Shown one piece after another: positions 1-5,008 of a stretch of DNA of 5,008 bases. Every line of letters begins with the position of its first letter. Position 1 is the first letter of the stretch. Below the pieces are notes generated by a model. That model was not told where the DNA came from. It searched no databases and saw only the letters and a list, made by a program, of their open reading frames with translations. The DNA lies in the NCBI GenBank assembly GCA_015663225.1, contig DQSO01000087.1, forward strand, positions 1 through 5,008. Reading direction: 5' to 3'. Both the position numbers and the translations under genes were made by a program. The stretch is from Campylobacterales bacterium (GTDB lineage Bacteria; Campylobacterota; Campylobacteria; Campylobacterales; QNZT01).

Positions 1-7
1 CAAAAGG

Positions 8-45
8 AATCAACATAACCAATATAAGTTTTGGTTATGTTGATT
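8..45 (-). terminator. Perfect 15-bp inverted repeat, probable terminator of the exported-protein gene
   Basis: Positions 8-22 and 31-45 are perfect reverse complements (15 bp) around an 8-nt loop. The repeat starts 39 nt past the stop of the minus-strand gene ending at 84. Read on the minus strand, the stem is followed by CCTTTTG, so the U-tract is short. The plus-strand side has no T-run. A factor-independent terminator for the minus-strand gene is the simplest reading. A protein-binding palindrome or a 3' stabilising hairpin is also possible because the stem is AT-rich and the U-tract weak. Confidence 0.5.
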
Positions 46-83
46 GTATCAAAGATCTCCAAACAAATAGTAAACGAGAGTGC

Positions 84-611
84 TTACTTTTTAAACAATT
101 TATCTAGTTCTTTGTCACTATTGACATAAGTAACAGTTTTTACAAGGTTATTTTCAAAACTTACTACCATAGAACCTTTATGATTTGTATTTAGATTTTT
201 TGATATTGCTTTATCATGTATAAGCAGAACTGGAAATTCACTTTTTTGAAGATCACTGATAATAACCATATTTCTGATCACTATTGGCACTTTAGAGATG
301 TCAGCTAAGAAAAAAGCATTATGCTCTTTTAAAAGTGTAGGTTTGTTGTTTTTTAGATAATTTCTTATCACATGACCATCATCTTTTCTAAAAGAGATAA
401 TAACAAACTTTGTATCACCACTTGTTGTATGAGTTTTACCAAACTGATCTGGTAGTTTTATAAAAAGCTTATCTCCTACTCGTACACCATCATGATTTGG
501 AGTAAGAGTTACCTCATACTTTGAACTATCATATTTGTCTTGTGAATTTAGTCCTACATATACACCAAGTGCAAGTACAACAACTGCTATAACTATTAAT
601 ATCTTTTTCAT
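84..611 (-). CDS. Small exported or membrane-anchored protein, possibly thioredoxin-like fold
   Basis: This 175-residue protein is of unknown function. Residues 1-3 are MKK, followed by a hydrophobic segment at about 4-21, so it is either secreted by a signal peptide or anchored in the inner membrane with the rest in the periplasm. There is no lipobox cysteine, and no cysteine anywhere. From about residue 45 the pattern VGDKLFIKLPDQFGK, a beta strand KFVIISF (68-74), then FFLADISKVP (100-109) and a FPVLLIHDK strand (126-134) resembles YtfJ or peroxiredoxin-type thioredoxin-fold proteins, whose N-terminal part typically reads VG...F.LPDQ.G. The cis-proline position could be Pro127. Without cysteines it cannot do thiol redox chemistry, so a structural or binding role is more likely. 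The start is supported by AGGGGA a few bases upstream of the ATG and by the signal sequence beginning at once. The gene is transcribed alone, divergently from the HypF-like gene. The fold assignment is inference; the export signal is clear. Confidence 0.85.
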   Translation of the reverse strand: MKKILIVIAVVVLALGVYVGLNSQDKYDSSKYEVTLTPNHDGVRVGDKLFIKLPDQFGKTHTTSGDTKFVIISFRKDDGHVIRNYLKNNKPTLLKEHNAFFLADISKVPIVIRNMVIISDLQKSEFPVLLIHDKAISKNLNTNHKGSMVVSFENNLVKTVTYVNSDKELDKLFKK

Positions 612-613
612 AT

Positions 614-622
614 TTTCCCCTA
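614..622 (-). promoter_or_regulatory. Ribosome binding site of the exported-protein gene
   Basis: On the minus strand the sequence reads AGGGGAAAAT immediately before the ATG at 611. This is a strong Shine-Dalgarno match at short but workable spacing. It fixes the start codon and contrasts with the other genes here, which lack obvious sites. Confidence 0.65.
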
Positions 623-639
623 TATTGAAAGTATTGAAG

Positions 640-670
640 ATTCTAGCAAAAAATATTAATCGAAGGTAAA
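640..670 (-). promoter_or_regulatory. Probable extended -10 promoter of the exported-protein gene
   Basis: On the minus strand TGC-TAGAAT (640-648) matches an extended -10 element (TGn plus 5 of 6 bases of TATAAT). A weak -35-like TTTACC lies at 665-670, with a 19-nt spacer. Transcription would start near 633 and leave a leader of about 20 nt carrying the AGGGGA site. Predicted from consensus only. Confidence 0.4.
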
Positions 671-683
671 TATTATAAGTTTT

Positions 684-689
684 TATAAT
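684..689 (+). promoter_or_regulatory. Probable -10 box of the HypF-like gene
   Basis: A perfect TATAAT lies 20 nt before the ATG at 710, inside a T/A-rich stretch. No convincing -35 box is seen at the expected distance. This fits Campylobacterota housekeeping promoters, which rely on the -10 box and upstream T-rich DNA. The implied leader is only about 14 nt and has no clear Shine-Dalgarno sequence. Confidence 0.4.
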
Positions 690-709
690 ATATCTGATAA
701 ACTATCTAC

Positions 710-2530
710 ATGTTAAGATATAAATATAATTTCAATGTACAATCATGGTCAGCTGAAGCTGATACCTTTACAAGAGAGTTAGCGACTAAGCTTAATCTTG
801 AAATATCTATTAGAGAGAACCCTACTATTTTGAGTGAGATGATAATAGTTGTTGAGGGAGAAAAAGAGTTTTTAGACTCATATGAGAGAATTTATATTAG
901 AAAACTATCTAAAAAAGTATCTATTGAAAATTTTGAAAAAACTATTATGAATTCAATAGAGCTTAAAAAATCAAGAGAATTAGACAGAGATTATAACGAT
1001 ATAAAAGATAGAACAATATGTAAAGATTGTATAGCAGAGTGCTTGAAAAATCAATTTTATTTGACATCCTGTGCAAAGTGTGAACCGAGATATTCTATAA
1101 CAACTTCACTACCATTTAAAAGAGAAAATACTGTTTTTGATGGACTTAGTGAGTGTGAAATTTGTTATGAAAACTACTATAATCCTGAACATAGATCATA
1201 TAAAACAGAATCAATCTGTTGTGATGTTCATAACTCCTTGCTTAAACTATTTGTAAATGGCAAAGATATATCAAATGCAACAACTATGAAGACTATTATC
1301 AAACTACTAAAGGCTGGTAAAGTCGGTCTGCTGAAAAATATTAATGGATTTTACATCATAGGAGTAGCAACTAAAAGTTCTACTATAGAGAAGATAAGAG
1401 AGATTACAAAAGAGAGTAGAAAAGCACTACCTATACTTTTTAAAACTGCATTACAAGCAAATAAATTTGTAACTCTAAGTAAAAAAGAGGAGCTACTTTT
1501 AACTTCTGATGTTAAACCTACTATAAGAGTTAAAAAAAGAGAGATTCATCGTCTTGAAAATGTTAAATATAGAATACTAAATAGTGTTTCATACAATAAC
1601 TTTTATGAAGTAAAACTTCCTAAAAATGCATTTGAAACTCTTCTTTTGCATACTCTGAATATAAGCTTGATATTTCAAAAAGTGAATATAAGAGATATTG
1701 ATGAAAAGATGGTAAATTTTCAAGCTGAGTTAAACTTTGAACTTGGAGATATTGATGATTCATTTATGCAAGTTGTCTATGGTAAAAACCAAATTCTAAA
1801 AGCTGGTTATGCACTAGCTCCAACAGTCACAACTCTGCCTAAAACATTGGATAAAAAAGTTATAGCAAAAAGTGGAGATAGCTTTGCTATTGGCTATGAA
1901 GATAAGATGATCTTAGCACCAAGTGGTGAGAGTATTGATAGATTTTTAAAGCTTTACAATATGGAAAATTCTCACATGATAAAGGATGAAAATAGACCTT
2001 ATCTACCAATCTTAAATATATTTGAGAGTAGCTATAAAAAAGCACTAATCATAGAAAATGATAAAGTGTATATATATGATAAAAATTTTCAAGAGATATA
2101 TAGCTTTAAAAAATCAATATCAGAACTTTTCGATGAGATAGCTATCATGTCAAATGAGATAAGTAAAAAAACTTATGAAAAAGAGAGTCAGCTTATATGT
2201 GAATCAAGTTATGAAATATGTAAAGAAGATCATTTTTCTTACATAATACAAGATGGTGTTATTGATATAGAGGTTGATTCTACTATTGCTTGTGAAAATC
2301 TTGGTTCAGCTTTGATAAATACTATTTCTAATATTTTTATACAAATTATAAAAGAAAATGAGCAAGATGTGATTTTATGTGGTGATCTGTTTGAAAATAA
2401 AAACTTAACAGAAAATATCATAGAGTATTTAGATGAGAGTGATAGAAGTTATTTTATGAGTCAGACTCTACCTATTGGACAATCTTCCAAACCACTTGGC
2501 ATGATACTTGACTTTTATCTCAACATGTGA
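710..2530 (+). CDS. Degenerate HypF-like protein (acylphosphatase-like, zinc-finger, YrdC-like and Kae1-like regions)
   Basis: True HypF (about 750 residues) makes the carbamoyl group that becomes the cyanide ligand of NiFe-hydrogenase. This 606-residue protein keeps its domain order in reduced form. Residues 1-60 resemble the acylphosphatase domain, but the VQGVGFR catalytic loop reads VQSWSAEA. Residues 104-174 match the double zinc finger: C104-x2-C107-x13-C121-x2-C124-x24-C149-x2-C152-x18-C171-x2-H174, against C-x2-C-x18-C-x2-C-x24-C-x2-C-x18-C-x2-C in HypF; the landmarks CEPRYSI and YYNPEHRSY are kept. Residues about 193-320 are YrdC-like (GKVGLLKNINGFYIIG, then ITKESRKALPILFK). Residues about 365-606 are Kae1-like (SGDSFAIG, LCGDLFENKNL, and LPIGQSSKPLGM near the end), but the metal-binding HHxAH motif is missing. 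The reading frame is intact and long, so it is a maintained gene, not a decayed one. It is probably a divergent paralogue without the full HypF activity; its actual role is unknown. It stands alone, with no hyp or hydrogenase genes beside it. The ATG is the first Met of the domain alignment and has a poor ribosome binding site. Confidence 0.85.
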   Translation: MLRYKYNFNVQSWSAEADTFTRELATKLNLEISIRENPTILSEMIIVVEGEKEFLDSYERIYIRKLSKKVSIENFEKTIMNSIELKKSRELDRDYNDIKDRTICKDCIAECLKNQFYLTSCAKCEPRYSITTSLPFKRENTVFDGLSECEICYENYYNPEHRSYKTESICCDVHNSLLKLFVNGKDISNATTMKTIIKLLKAGKVGLLKNINGFYIIGVATKSSTIEKIREITKESRKALPILFKTALQANKFVTLSKKEELLLTSDVKPTIRVKKREIHRLENVKYRILNSVSYNNFYEVKLPKNAFETLLLHTLNISLIFQKVNIRDIDEKMVNFQAELNFELGDIDDSFMQVVYGKNQILKAGYALAPTVTTLPKTLDKKVIAKSGDSFAIGYEDKMILAPSGESIDRFLKLYNMENSHMIKDENRPYLPILNIFESSYKKALIIENDKVYIYDKNFQEIYSFKKSISELFDEIAIMSNEISKKTYEKESQLICESSYEICKEDHFSYIIQDGVIDIEVDSTIACENLGSALINTISNIFIQIIKENEQDVILCGDLFENKNLTENIIEYLDESDRSYFMSQTLPIGQSSKPLGMILDFYLNM

Positions 2531-2536
2531 TAAACT
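2508..2536 (+). promoter_or_regulatory. ssrA promoter overlapping the 3' end of the HypF-like gene
   Basis: TTGACT (2508-2513, 5 of 6 to the -35 consensus) and TAAACT (2531-2536, 4 of 6 to the -10) are separated by exactly 17 nt. The bases TGA at 2528-2530 form an extended -10 (TGn) and are also the stop codon of the upstream gene. Transcription would begin near 2543, leaving a short 5' leader that must be removed, as RNase P does at the 5' end of mature tmRNA. Predicted from consensus and position. Confidence 0.6.
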
Positions 2537-2559
2537 AAATCCCTTAATCAAACTTTATT

Positions 2560-2927
2560 GGGAGTGACCTGGCTTCGACAGGAATGGAGTTGGTTTTGGC
2601 TGCATGTGGTCTTTGAAAGACCTAAAACTATCTCGTTAATTATAAACGCAAACAATACAAATTATACTCCTGCTTTCGCTAAAGCTGCGTAAGTCAAATT
2701 AGGAGGCTCTTGGCTAGTAATGCTCTTTAGCTAGATTATCAAGGGCTCACAACAAAGAGCTGTGTTCTAAGAGTTGACAATCCTTAGAGCGAGATTATGT
2801 CTTGGTTTTAACAAAGTTTTTGGATGGTGTACTTTGCTAAAATGACGATGAACACAATTGACTAAACATGTAGACGCCGAGATTAACCTGTTTTTGGACT
2901 GGGGTTCGATTCCCCACACTTCCACCA
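2560..2927 (+). ncRNA. ssrA: tmRNA (transfer-messenger RNA), one-piece form
   Basis: tmRNA rescues stalled ribosomes with SmpB: it enters the A site as alanyl-tRNA and then supplies a short reading frame that tags the unfinished protein for proteolysis. The 5' end GGGAGTG (2560-2566) pairs with CACTTCC (2917-2923, one G-U) to form the acceptor stem, followed by discriminator A and an encoded CCA (2925-2927). The T arm is TGGGG / TTCGATT loop / CCCCA (2900-2916). The D-like segment is TGGCTTCGACAGG, and GACAGG (2577-2582) can pair with CCTGTT (2887-2892) to close the mRNA-like domain. A hairpin lies at 2608-2622 before the tag. After the tag there is a clear pseudoknot: CTCTTGG (2707-2713) with TCAAGGG (2739-2745), and loop bases 2722-2728 with 2754-2760. 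Further helices are 2764-2771/2783-2790 and 2812-2817/2831-2836. The length of 368 nt is typical. The 5' and 3' tRNA halves are in normal, non-permuted order. It has its own promoter. Confidence 0.98.
2648..2692 (+). other. ssrA: tmRNA proteolysis-tag reading frame
   Basis: The resume codon is GCA at 2648-2650 and the stop is TAA at 2690-2692. The encoded tag is ANNTNYTPAFAKAA (14 residues), added after the alanine carried by tmRNA itself. The hydrophobic/Ala C-terminus is the protease degron. As I recall them, the Campylobacter and Helicobacter tags have the same plan (..NN....PAYAKAA), with Phe here in place of Tyr. The resume codon is preceded by TATAAAC. Confidence 0.93.
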
Positions 2928-2951
2928 ATCAAATAAACAAGTTATTAAACT

Positions 2952-4169
2952 TTACCTACTTCTAGCAATAGATTTCCAAGCAAAATACAAAGACCCGATA
3001 ACAAACAAGAGAAAAAACCATATTGGAGTTTCCACATGATATATCATAGGATTTTGCTCCAAAAGTGCTAAAACTATACTATCAAGCACTCCGCCATATC
3101 CTATCATGTGGAGAAAAAGTTCTAGTGGATAAAAGACTATAAAAGCTATAGAGAGTGGTGGCGAAAGTAGTTGTAACCATGTTATCTTGTCAAAAAATAG
3201 ATGCACGATTGGTATCATCATGACAAATACCCAGAGGTTTAAAAATATCGCTAACTTCCATGGTTTTAGATGTTTGAAGTATATGAGAAATAAGTAGATA
3301 TAGAAAACTCCAGATACTGAAAACCAAAATCCTATAGAAAATATAAAGTTTGGTATAAAACTGATGATAAGTATCACAGTTACAAACAGAACTTCAAAAG
3401 ATAAAATTTTAACAAATCTATTATAGAGTATAAAGAGTAGTACCATTATCACATATGATCGTACAAGTGATGGTATAAATCCTAAAAAATATAGATATAA
3501 AAACAAGATTGCCATCACTATGATGCTTAAATCAAATCTTTTATTTCGATATGGAAAGTATCTATCTTGAAAAAAAGTATATGGATATGAGAGTATGAAG
3601 TAAAATATTCCAAATAAAACTCCCAAGTGAAAACCACTTATAGCTATAAGGTGAGAAATACCGTAGTTTGAGACTTTTGCTCTTAAATCTTTTGAGATTG
3701 GCTTTGCTAAAAAGAGTGCATTGAATAACTCTTTTGTAAATTGCTCCTCATGTTGAGAGGTTATCTTCTTGCTTAGTGTTTGATTTAGTGATGATTTTTC
3801 ATAGATTTGTATGTCATAAGAGTAGGTGTAAAAGCCTTTAAAGAGATCTATAAAAGCGATATTTTTTGTTAGGATTTTTATGGTGATTTGGTAGCCATTT
3901 AAATCTTCTAGCTTTTTATAACTAGTTGTATAAAACTCATAACCATCACTGCTTCTTAGTTTGAAAACAGTGTAAGTTTTATTGTTTTTTGTTTTTAGAT
4001 ATTGATTTATGACGGTTGCTTGGATTTTTTGAGATTTGTACTGTTTTAAGTCTGTATAAACTTGATGCTTTTGGAAGATATTGAAACTAAGAACTAACAA
4101 GCAGATAAATAAAAATAGAGATAAATCCCTCTTAGAAGAGAAGAGATTTATCTCAAAAGTTTTAGTCAT
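2952..4169 (-). CDS. comEC: ComEC/Rec2-family DNA-uptake channel protein, short form
   Basis: ComEC forms the inner-membrane channel that passes single-stranded DNA into the cell during natural transformation. This 405-residue version has an N-terminal membrane segment (about 15-33), a soluble OB-fold-like region (about 45-125; QATVINQYLKTKNNKTYTVFKL), then the multi-helix competence domain (about 145-400). Family hallmarks are SHLIAISGFHLGVL (172-185), PSLVRSYVIMVLL (233-245) and GFWFSVSGVFYIYLF (280-294). About eight hydrophobic helices follow residue 170. The C-terminal metallo-beta-lactamase-like domain of Bacillus-type ComEC is absent: the chain ends in a last helix and a basic tail, WKSIARSR. 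Helicobacter ComEC is similarly short, so this is probably the family form here and not a truncation. The ATG follows the dnaB TAG directly (TAGATG) with no clear ribosome binding site, so translation is probably coupled to dnaB. The single cysteine (Cys23) rules out the disulfide known in Bacillus ComEC. Confidence 0.9.
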   Translation of the reverse strand: MTKTFEINLFSSKRDLSLFLFICLLVLSFNIFQKHQVYTDLKQYKSQKIQATVINQYLKTKNNKTYTVFKLRSSDGYEFYTTSYKKLEDLNGYQITIKILTKNIAFIDLFKGFYTYSYDIQIYEKSSLNQTLSKKITSQHEEQFTKELFNALFLAKPISKDLRAKVSNYGISHLIAISGFHLGVLFGIFYFILSYPYTFFQDRYFPYRNKRFDLSIIVMAILFLYLYFLGFIPSLVRSYVIMVLLFILYNRFVKILSFEVLFVTVILIISFIPNFIFSIGFWFSVSGVFYIYLFLIYFKHLKPWKLAIFLNLWVFVMMIPIVHLFFDKITWLQLLSPPLSIAFIVFYPLELFLHMIGYGGVLDSIVLALLEQNPMIYHVETPIWFFLLFVIGSLYFAWKSIARSR

Positions 4170-5008
4170 CTAAAGTGTAGGTATATTTATCGAAGAGTTT
4201 TTAGCATCTATCTCTGCACTTTCGTAGATTATTTCAGCTGTTGCTAATCCTTTATCAACAAATCTTGTAAAGTGTTTTTGAAACTCAACATTTGCGATAC
4301 CCGTAGGTCCACTTCTGTTTTTTCCGATGATGATTTCTGCATCTTCTACAGGCTTTTCAAAAAAGTCACTCTTATACTCTTTGCCCTCGGCTTTTGCTCG
4401 TTTTTCTTTTTCTTTTTCTTCTCGTACCCTATAAATATCATCACGATATACAAACATGATAACATCAGCATCTTGCTCAATAGAACCAGACTCCCTTATA
4501 TCACTAAGCATCGGTCTTTTATCATGTCGACTTTCTACTCCACGATTTAGCTGTGAAAGTGCGATGATTGGGATACTAAGTTCTCTTGCTAAAAGTTTCA
4601 GACCCCTGCTTATATCACTAATTTCAAGGTGTCTATCTTTACCGCCAGTTCCACTCATAAGTTGTAGATAATCTATAACTGCCATAGCGATTTCAGGATG
4701 TTGAGATTTTAGTTTTCTTAGTTTGCTTCGTAGTTGGTTGATATTTAACAAACCATCATCATCAACAAAGAGTTTTTTTGTTGCCATCTCATCAGTTGCA
4801 CGAGTCAAATCTGTCCACTGTTGATCGTTTAAATCTCCAACTTTCAGACTTTGAAGTGGTATGGAAGTCTTTGAGCTAAGCATTCTAAGCATCAACTCTT
4901 CAGCCGGCATCTCTAGTGAAAATATCGCTACACCTTTGCCATCATCTAGGGCTTTTTGAGCAAGATTTAGTGTAAAAGCTGTGTTATGAGTAACTGTCAT
5001 ATCTTCAA
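4170..5008 (-). CDS. dnaB: Replicative DNA helicase DnaB, C-terminal part (5' end outside window)
   Basis: DnaB is the hexameric helicase that unwinds DNA at the replication fork. Only the RecA-like ATPase half is in the window. Numbered from the internal Met at 5000: FSLEMP (27-32), Walker B region AVIDYLQLMSG (107-117), LSQLNRGVESR (148-158), SDIRESGSIEQDADVIMFVYRDD (166-188, given by its ends SDIRESG and MFVYRDD) and the arginine-finger region IIIGKNRSGPTG (223-234). A charged insert REEKEKEKRAKAEGK (193-207) precedes the arginine-finger region. Upstream of TAF (7-9) the Walker A sequence, normally ..MGK before T, is missing; the residues are E-D-M-T-V-T-H-N. This is best explained by an intein whose last residue is the Asn at 4983-4985, so the mature helicase sequence resumes with Thr at 4980-4982. 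The reading frame stays open to the window edge, so the Met at 5000 is not a start codon. The stop TAG abuts comEC. Confidence 0.95.
   Translation of the reverse strand, partial: EDMTVTHNTAFTLNLAQKALDDGKGVAIFSLEMPAEELMLRMLSSKTSIPLQSLKVGDLNDQQWTDLTRATDEMATKKLFVDDDGLLNINQLRSKLRKLKSQHPEIAMAVIDYLQLMSGTGGKDRHLEISDISRGLKLLARELSIPIIALSQLNRGVESRHDKRPMLSDIRESGSIEQDADVIMFVYRDDIYRVREEKEKEKRAKAEGKEYKSDFFEKPVEDAEIIIGKNRSGPTGIANVEFQKHFTRFVDKGLATAEIIYESAEIDAKNSSINIPTL
4983..5008 (-). mobile_element. C-terminal end of a probable intein in the DnaB P-loop (continues beyond window)
   Basis: The visible codons, running into the helicase, encode hydrophobic residue (NTT)-E-D-M-T-V-T-H-N and then T-A-F. Inteins end in a hydrophobic strand followed by His-Asn, and the next host residue is Ser, Thr or Cys; all of these are met. 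The host sequence after the junction is ordinary DnaB, and the insertion falls between the GK and T of Walker A, a known intein site in DnaB proteins. The penultimate His and terminal Asn would drive Asn cyclisation and release of the intein, restoring ...GKT. Whether it carries a homing endonuclease cannot be seen. The alternative, a helicase with a broken P-loop, is unlikely for an essential gene. Confidence 0.8.

Noticed and set aside
2239..2421. 60-residue open frame on the minus strand
   Set aside because: It lies wholly inside the HypF-like gene on the opposite strand, has no ribosome binding site and no recognisable protein features.
2880..2927. A separate tRNA gene suggested by the T arm and CCA end
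   Set aside because: The arm and CCA belong to the tRNA-like domain of tmRNA; the acceptor partner is at 2560-2566 and no anticodon arm is present.
4470..4510. A second intein at the RESG/SIEQDAD site of DnaB
   Set aside because: This other known DnaB intein site is read through without interruption (RESGSIEQDAD is intact).
4272..4550. 92-residue open frame on the plus strand with a run of phenylalanines
   Set aside because: It is antisense to dnaB. The Phe run is only the complement of the Lys/Glu codons of the DnaB insert.
4456..4671. 71-residue open frame on the plus strand
   Set aside because: It is antisense to the conserved Walker B and LSQLNR region of dnaB; its openness follows from dnaB codon use.
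4998..5000. ATG as the true start of a short DnaB
   Set aside because: The frame is open upstream to the window edge, the N-terminal DnaB domain and Walker A are missing, and the residues before TAF fit an intein end.
1..5008. CRISPR array, insertion sequence or prophage
   Set aside because: No spaced direct repeats, transposase or phage genes are seen; apart from the intein end, the window looks like core chromosome.

Overview
The window is AT-rich chromosomal DNA, most likely from a Campylobacterota (former Epsilonproteobacteria) species close to Sulfurimonas. Three things suggest this: dnaB followed directly by a short comEC, as in Helicobacter; a tmRNA tag ending in AKAA, the ending I recall for Campylobacter and Helicobacter tags; and low-GC coding sequence rich in Lys, Ile, Phe and Tyr. 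The exact genus is inference.

Layout from left to right. Positions 1-83 hold a 15-bp perfect inverted repeat, a probable terminator. A minus-strand gene (84-611) encodes a small exported, cysteine-free protein, possibly with a thioredoxin-like fold. A 98-bp divergent promoter region follows. A plus-strand gene (710-2530) encodes a 606-residue protein that retains the domain order of the hydrogenase maturation factor HypF but has lost many of its catalytic residues. Next is the one-piece tmRNA gene ssrA (2560-2927, plus strand), whose promoter overlaps the 3' end and stop codon of the HypF-like gene. Tail-to-tail with ssrA lie comEC (2952-4169) and the 3' part of dnaB (4170-5008), both on the minus strand. 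The dnaB stop codon directly abuts the comEC start.

The most notable signal is at the right edge. Reading into dnaB, the Walker A motif (expected ...GKT) is absent. In its place is a stretch ending His-Asn directly before Thr-Ala-Phe. This is the C-terminal splice junction expected of an intein inserted in the P-loop of DnaB. Only the last eight full codons of the putative intein are in the window. The rest should lie beyond position 5008, followed by the N-terminal half of DnaB ending in GK.

The genes are not one pathway. dnaB and comEC are probably one transcription unit (replicative helicase plus DNA-uptake channel). ssrA is an independently promoted housekeeping RNA for ribosome rescue. 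The HypF-like and small exported proteins have no clear link to either.
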